In this document: piece after piece, positions 47,471 to 57,814 of the stretch
Layout: each line of letters starts with the position of its first letter
How positions within the stretch are numbered: the stretch's first letter is position 1
Assembly: GCF_040183065.1 (NCBI RefSeq)
Contig: NC_091121.1
Span: forward strand, 65,256,287-65,320,286
DNA: 64,000 nt
Origin: Periplaneta americana
Lineage: Eukaryota > Arthropoda > Insecta > Blattodea > Blattidae
Reading direction: 5' to 3'
Translations under genes and position numbers: made by a program
Notes under the pieces: model-generated
Seen by the model: only the letters and a program-made list of their open reading frames with translations
What the model was told of the DNA's origin: nothing
Databases searched by the model: none

Positions 47471-47560
47471 CAGGCGGCAGAGTTCTACGACAGAGGGATA
47501 CAAAGGTTGATCCCACGATACAAGTGTCTCAATTCTGAATGTGGCTATGTTGAAAAATAG
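47471..47560 (+). pseudogene. Mariner transposase C terminus
   Basis: Reads QAAEFYDRGIQRLIPRYKCL then NSECGYVEK and TAG, the conserved C-terminal tail of mariner transposases. A frameshift lies upstream, near 47450-47470. Confidence 0.85.
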
Positions 47561-47867
47561 CTGAAACATTGCTGTACCTGTTGCCAATAAACGTTTTCCT
47601 GAAAGTGTGTGTTCTCTTTTTTTTTTTAAATAGGGAAACTTACTTTCTGGATGCGCCTCGTAAAATGTTTACGTTATTATTTCATTCTCTGCAATAAGTC
47701 TAAATTAAAACAATTAATCACGACATGCTGAAGATACTTTATAGGCCTTTCATAGATAAAAACACTTCTAATGCGATGTTTTATTAATTAATTCTTCAAG
47801 TCTTCGTTATTATCCAAACGGAAATTATAATTGAACTATAAAATTGCTCGACTATGTTAGATTTGTT

Positions 47868-48115
47868 TGTATTTTTAATTGGTTACTTTATGACGCTTTT
47901 TCAACTGCGATGGTTAATAGCGTCTGAGTGCGATGGGGGTGATAACGCCAGCGAAATGAATCCAGGGTCCAACGCCGAAAGTTACCCAGCACTTGCTCTT
48001 ATTGAGTTGAGGGAAAACCCCGGAAAAAACCTCAACCAGGTAACTTGTCCCAACCAGGATATGAACCCGGGCCCACTCGTTTCACGGTCAGGCATGCTAA
48101 CCGTTATTCCACAGC
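47868..48115 (-). mobile_element. SINE family 1 (diverged copy)
   Basis: Same head, body and tail as the other family 1 copies but with more substitutions, including a damaged B box near 48055-48067. A 12-bp target duplication, GTTAGATTTGTT, lies at 47856-47867 and 48116-48127. Confidence 0.9.
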
Positions 48116-48351
48116 GTTAGATTTGTTCGAATAATGGCAAATTCATGATAAAATTTCAGAACTGGTGGTTTTACAGCAGCGTTACAGAGAAATCTTTTCA
48201 TTGCTGATAATTGGAGGTGGTGGAGTATATTTTGGCATTGTGCCCATTATTCCACTTTCTAGTCGTAATATAAGCTGAATATGGCAGGTAAATTTTGCCT
48301 GGAACCTTCTATTAAAGTTCAGTGTTTTAATTAAAAATTAAGTCATTGGTT

Positions 48352-48640
48352 CGTCAGACCATGGAAGACCAAGGACTAACAGACGACTATTGGTTTCATA
48401 TCCACATGCCTCAGCAGAGGTGAACGATCATCCAACCAATACTGGTTTATCTTGTGGTCAGTACGATGAACCCCTCAACCGTTGATTGTGGCTTACGAAA
48501 CCGGATTTCGCTATTCTTAGTAGCTCTCCAAATTCATAACGATGCTGGGTGGGCACTGGTTTCATACAATGATCGAAAATTCATGAGAAAATTGTTTTAT
48601 CCATGAGGGCTAGAACCAGCGAGCATTCCGTATTACTAGT
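48352..48640 (-). repeat. Dispersed SINE-like repeat (family 6), copy 1
   Basis: Minus-strand copy of the repeat seen at 60165-60545 (shared GTGCCCACCCAGCATCGTT-like, CGATCATCCAACCA and GCCTCAGCAGAGGTGAACG words). The tRNA-like head is not clear in this copy. Confidence 0.65.
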
Positions 48641-48654
48641 CCTAGGTATGACAC

Positions 48655-48842
48655 GTTAAATCACGCAGTTATGACACAATATTCTGGTCTTTTACGTCCC
48701 GTTAGTCTAAGATAGAAATGCCCCACCTTCACTTTTCTTTTCGAAAGAAATCATGTTAAGGGCTTATTGCCTTTGACCGATCTCGAACCGTAAACCTCGG
48801 ATGTAATGGAAACAGAGTAGCCACCAGATCACCGCGGAAGTG
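48655..48842 (-). repeat. tRNA-derived SINE-like repeat (family 7)
   Basis: Minus-strand head CCGCGGTGATCTGGTGGCTA with B box TACGGTTCGAGATCGG (about 48780-48795), then body to about 48655. Bounds approximate. Confidence 0.55.
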
Positions 48843-49070
48843 TTCATTTGCATATATGTAACTTTTAATTTTGCAGTATTTAATGCATTATCGTTTTTCC
48901 CTTAATCTACGTCATTAGTTTGAACGTTCTGTGAATATTATCGTGCCACTTTTTGTCAACGCTGAAAAAAAAAAAGAAACTAAAAATCACAATATATGCC
49001 CTGGAGGGGATTTCGTGACGTCGTTTTCTGGTCTGATATAATATATTAGGTAGAGTTGTGTCATTCTTAC

Positions 49071-49225
49071 AGGTTCCATTGCACGAAGGGTATTCATCAG
49101 ATCGCTCATCCTTTCCTTAAAGCCCGGAGCGAAGCACTCGGGATTGATAGCTACGAAGCATTGCCCCAGGTTGGCAGGTCTGTCGTAATCCCCTTCTTTC
49201 TTTATATACGGCCCGTAAGCTGCGC
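49071..49225 (-). CDS. Ldh2-type dehydrogenase, internal exon
   Basis: A 155-nt minus-strand exon with acceptor TTGTTTCTTACAG and donor GTAAGAA. It enters with two bases (GC) that complete the Gly codon begun in the previous exon, giving GILGGAAYGPYIKKEG, and leaves in phase 0. The protein continues DRPANLGQCFVAINPECFAP and RMSDLMNTLRAMEP. The G-AYG segment and the NLGQ-F-AI-P strand are characteristic of the family. The frame upstream (ending ...LFLT) is intron. Confidence 0.95.
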
Positions 49226-49493
49226 CTGTAAGAAACAAGAAAGTGTGCTTTGACATCAACATTTTCTATCGTCTACAAAAATGTGTGCATACGTTCATAT
49301 GATTTTCGTTAAACATAATCATTATAACCACAATAATCATTATCATCATCATCATGGTTCACATCTATTAACTTGTGGCTTGTAAATGCTGACATTATGA
49401 TATCTGTTATATACAATTTCAAGATACCTTTTACATATAATCGCAAGGAAGCGCATGCTGTTTATTCCAAATAATTTTCATATTGGACCTACT

Positions 49494-49745
49494 TTTTTAC
49501 TAGGTTATTTTACGACGCTTTATCAACAGCTTAGGTTATTTAGCGTCTGAATGAGATGAAGGTGATAATGCCGGTGAAATGAGTCCGGGATCCAGCACCG
49601 AAAGTTACCCAGCATTTGCTCATATTGGGCTGAGGGAAAACCCCGGAAAAAACCTCAACCAGGTAACTTGCCCCGACTGGGAATCGAACGCGGGCCACCT
49701 GGTTTCGCGGCCAGACGTGCTAGCCGTTACTCCACAGGTGTGGAC
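49494..49745 (-). mobile_element. SINE family 1 in a dehydrogenase intron
   Basis: Well-preserved copy. Target duplication TTGGACCTACT at 49483-49493 and 49746-49756. It has the same orientation as the gene and lies about 270 bp upstream of the acceptor of exon 49071-49225. Confidence 0.9.
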
Positions 49746-50089
49746 TTGGACCTACTACTTTATTTTAACATTTTAACAATTTTAAATTTGTACATACATT
49801 TAATGTTTTATGATATTCATTCCTTTGTATGATTTTACACTTTCAACATGATTTGCTTTTATGTAACCCATTGCCTTTCAATGTTTATAATGTAACAACT
49901 GTTCAATTTAAGGGTTAATGATGATCTGATGATAGTTAAAAAAACCGAAAACGTTTATCATGAAATGAAATAAAAATATTGTGCTATTATACCAATATCA
50001 GATAAGTTTATGACGGTCTTTTGTGAAAAATATTTGATAAATCAACACAGCTTATCGAATCCAACATAGGTATTAAACTCTGATAGAGG

Positions 50090-50347
50090 TTCTGGCTGTT
50101 ATGTATATCTATTATCAGGCAGTACATTTTACTTGACGGTATGTGTCAGAGGAAGAACAATTGTTTGTATGCATCTGAAGTCTGACTAGTATAACATGTT
50201 GCTAATCGATGATGTATGCATTGGCGGGGGAAAGGAACTGGCCACCCTACACCATTATCTCCTGGCCTAGTTACCTCATAAGTAGTGTCTTGTTGATATC
50301 ACTTGTGAGGTTCAGACCTATCTTCGTACAGTTGAATAAACAGCGAC
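50090..50347 (+). repeat. Dispersed repeat Q (copy 4)
   Basis: Contains AGAGGAAGAACAATTGTTTG, GGGGGAAAGGAACTGGCC and CATTATCTCCTGGCCTAG; ends near CTTCGTACAGTTGAATAAAC followed by an (AAT)n tail. Confidence 0.65.

Positions 50348-50348
<1 letters not shown>

Positions 50349-50408
<60 letters not shown>
50349..50408. repeat. (AAT)n microsatellite
   Basis: About 20 units, directly after repeat Q. Confidence 0.95.
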
Positions 50409-50411
<3 letters not shown>

Positions 50412-50654
50412 TCAATAACAGTAATAATACATTCAATAACAATAGCATGTTCCTACATTCTGGTAATATAACTTGCCTTTCCATTTTCCTTTTTTGTTAT
50501 TTTGATATTTAAGTCATCGTCGTCGTTGTTATCATCATCATCATCGCCATTATAAACATCATCATTATCGACTGTTTCGTTTACACTAGAATCGGAATTG
50601 TGATCTAGGGTGACACAAGTATACGTATCTTCCGTTTGTAGCAGCAGCAGCTGC

Positions 50655-51244
50655 ATTCTGATCGGGGCAGATAAAAAAGTTAATTTTTTTCTTTCACCAT
50701 GTTAATAATGTCAAAACAAGTGCTTGTACAAATTGTGGCCACTCGACCGCAATTATGAGGGCCGTAAAAAAATAAGTTAGCCAGGAACCGTTAACAGAAA
50801 GAAAACACAATTTCATTGGAAAAATTTATTGGAACAGACAGAGCAATTATTGTTGAGTTATTTTTAAACATATTCCCTACCGAAACTGTCACATTTGTCA
50901 TATCACGGGATCGACAGAGAGGTGCAGACGACTGTCAAACGCTGGTTACGATCTCAGACGGCTGACTTCTACGACATAAGGATACAAAAATTGATTCCAT
51001 GGTATGACAAATGTCTCTATTCCAGTGGGGGATATGTTGACAAATATTGCAACAATTGCTGTTTCTGTTTCAATAAATCTTTGCATGAAGATTTTTTTCT
51101 TTTGTAAACGGGCTCAGGGAAAAACATTTACTAGACGGCCTCATAATTGCGGTCGAGTGGCCAAAATTTGTATAAGCATTTCTTTTGACATTATTAACAC
51201 GGTGGAAGAAAACAATTTAACTTTTTATCTACTCCCATCAGAAT
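50655..51244. mobile_element. Mariner-derived element with ~110-bp inverted arms
   Basis: Arms 50655-50765 and 51135-51244 are about 85% reverse complementary (shared ATTCTGAT, GTTAATAATGTCAAAA, GGCCACTCGACCGCAATTAT). The interior holds a mariner transposase C terminus. Arms far longer than a usual ~28-bp mariner terminus could mean that a terminal segment was duplicated or that the mariner fragment was captured. No convincing target duplication. Confidence 0.7.
50895..51110 (+). pseudogene. Mariner transposase C-terminal remnant
   Basis: Encodes REVQTTVKRWLRSQTADFYD then IRIQKLIPWYDKCLYSSGGY and VDKY. This parallels the C terminus of the mariner at 47471-47560 (FYDRGIQRLIPRYKCL) but is clearly a different, diverged lineage. 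The catalytic domain is absent. Confidence 0.8.
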
Positions 51245-52059
51245 CTTTGCTTGTCAGCGAAAAATTCGTTCGAGAGCACAAACTTTGCACAGCACATTGC
51301 TTTCAACGGTATGTTGATACCGTAAAAACTTGCTTATTAAACCCAAGTCCCTATAATTTTTAAAATTTCGAATGTCTTCATAGGCTTACTACAATTATTT
51401 AAAAAAGTTGTACCAGTGTACCACCAAAGCGTGAACTCTACATGTGGATTACGGTCCAGTGTCAATACAGTTAGTAAGAAAGATTCATCTAAGTTTCACT
51501 CACAAGTGCAGGACCTGATAGGTGGTCTGGTCCAAACATTTTGGTGGTGTCAGAAGGTGCTGAAGAAATGGCAGTTTTACTCAGAGAATAATTATTAATG
51601 GAAGCACGCACCGACTATTTGCAGATTCCGCAGAGTCAACACGAGATGGGTCGCGTTTGCTGCATCAGGATGCGAAGTTTCCAATCGATATTCATGAAGC
51701 CTTTCAAGTACTACTGGAGAACCCTCAGCGATCTTCCAATAACGGTATATCGGCCACGGGCGCCTCGCGAGAGGAAGTGGGAAGGAAGCTAAGGTATTGG
51801 ACGCCATGATTCTATCAATATATGACTATGTTTTCTTCTTTTAGTCACAAATTCTCGCAAAATCTTCACTGGCATTAGAAGAACATGACGAGAGGACTCT
51901 GTGACGTGTGGTTGGTACACGCTTAAGGGATCGGAATGTTAAAATTATGATTATAATTTTTTTTTACTTTCTATACTGCTACTTCCAGACCTGTTACTAA
52001 ATGTACGTATTACACTGTGAAAATATTTATTAAATCTACATACTTAGATTTCAACAAAC
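51245..52059. other. Intronic sequence, nothing recognised
   Basis: A GC-richer block at 51600-51800 has open frames on both strands but no domain that I recognise. It lies in the intron between dehydrogenase exons 49071-49225 and 53999-54194. Confidence 0.45.
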
Positions 52060-52366
52060 AAAATTTGATAACACAATCTCCAGAGAAAAAATGGAACTCT
52101 CTGCATCATAATCCACAGTTAATTCCCGATTTATCACGCAAATAATTTGTAGCTGCATTTAGATTGGCAACAGGCCATGACTGTTTGGCCAAGCACCTAC
52201 ATAGAATTGGAATATATCAGTCCCCTAACTGCCCATTGTGCAACTGAATGGATTCGGAACACCTCAAAATCTGTGCTTCAGTGGCTGACCATAATAATAT
52301 CTTTGAAACATATTGGAGTGCAAGAGGTCAAATGAATTTATTGTCAAACGCTGGCATTAGAAAACA
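52060..52366 (+). pseudogene. LINE 3' remnant downstream of an RNase H domain
   Basis: Plus-strand frames read AAFRLATGHDCLAKHLHRIG, IYQSPNCPLCN, a stop, then MDSEHLKICASVADHNNIFE and YWSARGQM. The C-P-L-C...H-K-I-C arrangement is the Cys/His end motif that follows RNase H in some insect LINEs. Different from LINE A and B; closely related to the RNase H remnant at 53290-53555. Confidence 0.75.
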
Positions 52367-53289
52367 ACAACAACAACTTTCTCATTATTCGAGGTATAGA
52401 GAAAAAGTATTGCACTGTTGCACAAATTCCATCACTGTATGCATGCAGCTATTTTTTCTAAGCTATTAGACGGTTGTAATTTGTACAGTATTTAGTATCT
52501 GCAGATCCACTTCAACTACTTTTACTAAAATGTATTGGGTCTGTATGTGAAAAATTACAGTACCAACTCTGTTATCTGTGGTAATGAGTGTGTGGACTGA
52601 TCGGTTAATCGAAGAACTCGGAAAATCCGTACCATAAAATATTTTCATAAATTGAGTGCATAATACAGTTTCGTAATTTCCTAACATGGTAGATAATGGA
52701 GCGAAAGTTCACTAATTTAAGTGTGGTTGTCAACGACGTGTTTTTAAGTGCCATTAGTCCAAATCAATTCACTTTTGTATAATGTAGAAAAAACCGACAA
52801 TTGAGAAAGTAGGTTTCATAGGAACAAAAGAACTGATAAGAAAAATTTAATTAATTATTTACATAATTATTAATACTTTTCGTTGCGATTTTTGTTTAAA
52901 GATTTTACACTTTTCAGCCAGATGAATACACAATTGAATTTAAATGGGGCACTGTTAACAGCCCTAGCTGTTAAAACATATAATGCGTTTCCCCGTCATA
53001 ATACCTATTATTAAATTAGTTTAATTTTCATTATGCAGTGGATCAAACTACAGACTGGAGCAGTTCATAGCTCATTAAGCTTAAAAACAATATTTTTTCA
53101 AAAACGAGAGCTCTCTGATGATCGAGAGCGTTACAATCACATAACATACGCGTTACAGCAGATAGCGAGTGCAAACTGGGTTAATGTTATGTCCTATCCT
53201 GTACAGGCGCTCTGTGAGGGCACTCTTCTGTAACGAAACCAATTGTCCAAAGAGAGGTTATCTATGCTCACTTTTAACAAATTACTTTA

Positions 53290-53555
53290 TCTGCTTTTAT
53301 CAAAATTTCCCATAAGAGCCTTCGAGTGTCTGCAACATTCAGTTGAGTTTTATTATATTTTTTGTGTTTCTTGAGAGCCCAGTCCTTGATAACCTGCTTA
53401 ACTGAACTTAGACATTCCTAGCATAGAATCAGGTACCATGCATGGCATCTCCCCTCTTGGCAACCTCATCTGCTCTTTCATTGCTTAGAAACTCTGCATG
53501 TCCCAGCACCAATTTCAGTTGGATTTATGTTCAAGAGAACGGATTTCTAGATGCT
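53290..53555 (-). pseudogene. LINE RNase H remnant
   Basis: Minus strand reads LVLGHAEFLSNERADEVAKR then GDAMHG. The GH...-N-E-R-A-D--A block is the last active-site motif of the RNase H domain in LINE polyproteins. Frame stops follow. Together with 52060-52366 on the other strand it suggests two separate fragments of one LINE family (C). Confidence 0.75.
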
Positions 53556-53998
53556 AAGAAAAAGAGAGATTTATGACTTTATAAAATCCAATTTAGGACT
53601 TTTAGGAGTTTATGTACAAATAAAAAACAATTAAATATTCCTGTAGGATTGTTTGTTTGTTTTTTTTTTCGTATGTTCAGTCTACCTAAACCGTACAATT
53701 TTAATTTAAGTCGATTTGCACACTTTTTTATTTTAAAGAATATGTTTAGAGTGCTATCCAAAAACGAAAGTTATCTTCAGATTTGGGTACAAGTAAATAA
53801 TTTCATTTATGTATGTCTTTTGAATAATAGTTCGAGAAAATGAACTGTTAGCTGTAATATCGTAATATCGATGGTTCCAGTAAGTAAACTGTTCCGAAAT
53901 AAGTAAAACATGTGAGAAAGTCTCTTCGTGACACTTTTTTTTTGAGCTGAGGCAAATCAGCGACCGATCTGTTTCGAGTGTATGTGCGTAAGACTTAC

Positions 53999-54194
53999 CT
54001 CCCAGGATGCCACACAGGGTCTCCACCATCAGAGCCAAGCCGTAGCCCTTGTGTCCAGAAGTGTCCTCCAGCCCACCCAATGGCATCAGGCAGCCGGTTT
54101 CCAGAGCGACATTGGGGTCAGTAGTTAGGCGCCCCGCCGAGTCCAGAGCCCAACCGTTGGGTATCGGCTCTTGTCTCCTCTGGTACATTTCAAT
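53999..54194 (-). CDS. Ldh2-type dehydrogenase, internal exon with GHKGYGLAL motif
   Basis: A 196-nt exon on the minus strand; acceptor TTTTTCAACAG and donor GTAAGTCT. It starts in phase 0 (IEMYQRRQEPIPNGWALDSA) and ends one base into a Gly codon. It contains PLGGLEDTSGHKGYGLALMV-type sequence: the GHKGYGLAL...E-L helix is the most conserved stretch of the Ldh2 family and lies beside the nucleotide site. No in-frame stop or frameshift. The ATG inside the exon is not a start codon; the exon follows 57716-57814. Confidence 0.96.
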
Positions 54195-54289
54195 CTGTTG
54201 AAAAACGAGACCTCTCTGTATTTAAGATATGTTATCAGAATTCTCTCAACTGATTAAAGTTTACTGTTCTTCCTTTATGTTTTATTGTG

Positions 54290-54510
54290 CCCTGCGTTGT
54301 GGACGTGGACGCGTAGTCTGCTGATTTCGGCATACTCGCTGGTTCGAATCTTTATGGGAAAATAAATATTCTCCCGAATATTATTCCAGTGTATGGGACC
54401 GGAGCTCACCCAACATCAATTACAATATTATTACTAGTAACTGAATTAGAGGTAGCAAACCATCTTCAACGCCTACGGGATAGAATCCAATCCGAGAGCT
54501 CTGTTGCGTC
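54290..54510 (+). repeat. tRNA-derived SINE (family 6), 3'-truncated
   Basis: Head GTGCCCTGCGTTGTGGACGT with a CTGGTTCGAATC B box (about 54340-54351), then CCAGTGTATGGGACCGGAGC as in the 60165 copy. It runs into (ATC)n at 54518. Confidence 0.65.
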
Positions 54511-54514
54511 ACGT

Positions 54515-54517
<3 letters not shown>

Positions 54518-54580
<63 letters not shown>
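54518..54580. repeat. (ATC)n microsatellite
   Basis: About 21 uninterrupted units. Confidence 0.95.
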
Positions 54581-54582
<2 letters not shown>

Positions 54583-54628
54583 GTCCTATGATCACATTCA
54601 ATTTTTTCTTCGACCTGATACTTCGCGG

Positions 54629-54630
<2 letters not shown>

Positions 54631-54681
<51 letters not shown>
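54631..54681. repeat. (AT)n microsatellite
   Basis: About 25 uninterrupted units. Confidence 0.95.
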
Positions 54682-54684
<3 letters not shown>

Positions 54685-54837
54685 TTTTCAAATTCAAATT
54701 CAAATTTATTTACAATTTACATTTGAAATGAATACATATGTATGGATACCCCAAATTAGCATATGCTCGTGCTCGGGTACAGTCCAGTAGTCTACATAAA
54801 TTTTACAGGGATCAAATAATAATGCTGATGAAAGAAA

Positions 54838-54839
54838 TA

Positions 54840-54899
<60 letters not shown>

Positions 54900-54949
54900 G
54901 CATAATCGTGACAGAAATGATACAAAGATTGTAATACAAAATAATTCAC

Positions 54950-55001
<52 letters not shown>
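54838..55001. repeat. Two (AAT)n microsatellites
   Basis: Tracts at about 54842-54898 and 54948-55000 are separated by ~50 bp of unique sequence. Confidence 0.95.
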
Positions 55002-55002
<1 letters not shown>

Positions 55003-56873
55003 GTGATAAAATAAAAATATTTACAATAATAAAATAAATACTAAGACGGATAAAATAAAATATAAAACCACTAGCGAGAGTTAACACAACTTAAATAAGC
55101 ATATAATAACCGGAAAAAATGACGAACTCGAAAATCAACAGAAAAATTTGTTGTATCGCAGACGACAGCACCCGCCGTATTGACATTGTGTTGTGCATTA
55201 ATGGTAGTAGGGGGGAGCCGAAAGTCTACGTAACTGCCGTTCTCTTCGAATCTTCTCGTACAATCATGGGAAGTTAAAGCTGCGAAAACAAAATGTCTAA
55301 GAGTCAAACTGTTCATTATTACCAGGATAAATACAAACAATACTGAAATATATTAATCTAGTTTCAGTTATAGATCTCCCCTTTTGTGAAAGAGGTATCA
55401 TATCAAAATATTTTATGAATGGCGGGAAAATATAAATTTCAAGAACTCTCTAGTGACAAGAGATAGTGACAAGTACAATCAAGTGTATCTGTGGCGATGC
55501 TAAGAAATCATTTATTGGAGATATACACTGTTATTAATTAAGAAAGTGATCTATTTGTATTTATTACAATGTTTTATCTTGTAGGTTACATGCATCAGAT
55601 AAATACAATAAAAATTAGTACCATATAATGTTAGTATGGTGAAACACTTGTGACCCGGTGTATCCCAGTCAGTGGATCTCCACCTAGTACACTGACTAAC
55701 AAAGGGCAAATATTCATATCCTCAGTATGAGCGAACTCAAGACCGTGGAACTTACGCAAAGTTAGGCTTTGTGTTAGCTGTTATCTACACCGGTAAGCAT
55801 GCGAACACTGTTCAGAAAAAACCGACAGGTGCGTAGCTCTACTATGCTGCATAATATCTTTACGTAAAACTACGTGTGAGTGTGAAAGTGTCGGTGTCCT
55901 GACGCAATCGACGAATCATCATGCACAGCGGTCCTTATATTAACGTTGTTTTCCTCGTATTCCCCTTGTTCCTCTTATAGTCTCTATATTCCACTTATAT
56001 TCCTTGTATGCCCCTTGTTTTTATTTTCATTATTACATACATTACAAAATAACTAAAGCTGGGTTTTTAATGTTACAACATTAATTTAATGTTTAATTTA
56101 AACTTGCATACCATATGCCAAAAAATAAATAAAAAAACGTACCTGCTGAAGTCTAATTTTCGATCTCATACTCTGACATACACCATCTACATTGTTTACC
56201 GATTGTGCCATAGAACATTGCGATATTGCATCCGATACATTTCCAAATGTGTCACTATTCTGTGCAGGTTCAATCAATGGCGTACTGGCTCAAAAAATAC
56301 GTGCAAGTTTGCCATTACGCTCAAGTTTGAACCCGCAGACCTATTGTTATTTAACTCAAAAAACTTACCTAGGACCCTTTCAGAACCCTTTAAATTTCTT
56401 CGGTTGAATTCTGAAAGATCCTGTATATATTATATATCTACTCGCACGGCCAAGTATTTTTATTCGTAAATACTCGTTTCGTGGGCAGTGCTTAACAATT
56501 ACTGTAAAACAAATCACGTAGTCACTCTCAGTATAATAGCGTGGGTACTGTAGGCGTTATCCAGTGATTACACTAGCAACAGAAGAGACTCTTAATTAGT
56601 TCTTGAGATTGAAGTTAAATACAAAAGATACGACACTGCCGACTCCTGTAGAATGAAGGAACTGGCGTCAGAGGAAAACAGAATGTAATTTGTGCATATT
56701 GAGTTTAAATACAAAAGACACCATGAATTGACGCTTTCAAGCCATCTTAGAAACTGTAACAAGTATTTGTTACATCAAGATATATGACTCCTTTGTGCAA
56801 CAGATGAATATACCAGAGCGTGTGTTTTTGATGAATGCTGACAGGAACTCTTTGTGACGGCTTCTGTTTACAG
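55002..56873. other. Intronic sequence, nothing recognised
   Basis: AT-rich DNA in the intron between dehydrogenase exons B (53999) and A (57716). Open frames at 56089-56469 show no domain or splice context. Confidence 0.5.
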
Positions 56874-56956
56874 CAGGGATGTCAAAGCGCCTGTATTACG
56901 TGCTCATACTACAAGGGTTCTTGAGAGCACGCAGTAAAGGCGTTTCGGCATCTCTG
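56874..56956. mobile_element. Candidate 83-bp hAT-like hairpin MITE
   Basis: CAGGGATGTCAAAGCGCC and the reverse complement of GGCGTTTCGGCATCTCTG form imperfect termini of hAT type; the halves pair through most of the length. Possible 8-bp flanks (GTTTACAG/GTATAAAA) match at only five bases. Confidence 0.45.
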
Positions 56957-57124
56957 GTATAAAATATGAATGAAATTACAGAATAAAACTATGAGGAAAC
57001 GCTGACACCAATGCCTACGTCATTTATATCTTCAATTTCGTATTCGCACGTTATTGTTTTCGAAAGAGAAACACATCAACTTTACATGAAAAATCTCTAC
57101 GCTCCTATCTTAATAATGTTCTCT

Positions 57125-57663
57125 GGGTAGGCGGAAACTGCACACTTTGATCCGGAAAGTGCACACCGCTTTTCGAGGGACCCACTAATCCTATCCGGAT
57201 ACTGCACACTGATTCACTTGGGTTTTACTAATCCTACCCGGAAACCGCACAATTTACAAAATACGTTTCTGTTGCATTTGGCTGACTTTACATTTCCACC
57301 ACATGTTATGCTCACCGCGTTCTCTAATAATTTTCATTTTGCTCAGCAAGGTATAAATTTTCGCATTGCATTTTCTAACACAACACCTCCACATTACTTC
57401 ATAGTTTTTCAATTCCTGGCTTTATAAAGTGCCTACAGTCCTTATATACCAGCACTACATTTCCCCTTTCACTTTCACTCCATTTCGAATATAATTAAAA
57501 CAGTTTGGTGAATTAAAATTATGTATAGTATCAGCAAAGCAGGTAGAAACATTTTGGTGTGCAGTTTCCACATGACCGTAATCCAAGTAGAAAATGTTGG
57601 TGTACAGTTCCTATATAACCGAAATCCAGGTAGCAAATTTTGGTGTGCAGTTTCCGACCCCCG
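57125..57663. mobile_element. MITE with repeated GGAAACTGCACAC subterminal motifs
   Basis: GGAAACTGCACAC-like words occur four times in plus orientation at the left (about 57132, 57153, 57200, 57240) and three times in minus orientation at the right (about 57557, 57597, 57642), so the element folds back. TGTTCTCT is duplicated exactly at 57117-57124 and 57664-57671. The right end is only 48 bp from the splice donor of exon 57716-57814. Superfamily unresolved (8-bp duplication but ends GGGTAGG/CGGGGGT). Confidence 0.65.
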
Positions 57664-57715
57664 TGTTCTCTAGGGAGACGAGGGGGCAACGTATTGTTTA
57701 CAGAATCCTTCTTAC

Positions 57716-57814
57716 CTTTTGAAGCGATGCGGCAGTGGTGGCCATGTCCAAAATGAAGCTATCACCTCTGAGGCCAGGGGCAGCCATGGAGATCGGATTA
57801 CTGCCCAGAGCTGC
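57716..57814 (-). CDS. Ldh2-type dehydrogenase, most 5' exon visible
   Basis: A 99-nt minus-strand exon, phase 0 at both ends, with acceptor GTTATTGCAG and donor GTAAGAAG. It encodes AALGSNPISMAAPGLRGDSF and ILDMATTAASLQK. LG-NPI--AAP and -LDMAT- are signature blocks of the malate/L-lactate dehydrogenase (Ldh2/YjmC, PF02615-type) family and line the dinucleotide pocket. The next exon continues IEMYQRR. The N-terminal domain with the catalytic His, roughly 150-170 residues, must be encoded beyond 64000; no exon for it is visible in 57815-64000, so that intron exceeds 6 kb. Confidence 0.95.

Larger units (their letters stand above)
47007..47660 (+). mobile_element. Mariner deletion derivative with CT-rich core
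   Basis: Perfect 28-bp terminal inverted repeats begin CGAGGCGCATCCAGAAAGTA at each end and are flanked by TA (47005-47006; 47661-47662). The interior starts with the transposase N terminus (ATG at 47168) and ends with its C terminus (to a stop at 47560), but the middle ~900 bp of a normal gene is replaced by a ~170-bp CA/CT-rich tract (about 47237-47405). A dead non-autonomous copy, but its perfect ends suggest that it was mobilised recently. Confidence 0.92.

Noticed and set aside
47095..47510. Pro/Ser-rich or Gly/Glu-rich proteins over the CT-rich tract
   Set aside because: Low-complexity translation of the filler inside a mariner deletion derivative.
48987..49262. ATG of the 91-codon minus frame as a gene start
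   Set aside because: Residues before the acceptor at 49226 are intronic; the exon is internal, joining the Gly codon of exon 53999-54194.
51598..51807. Open frames on both strands at 51.6-51.8 kb as an exon
   Set aside because: No domain recognised and no convincing paired splice sites; left as unassigned intron sequence.
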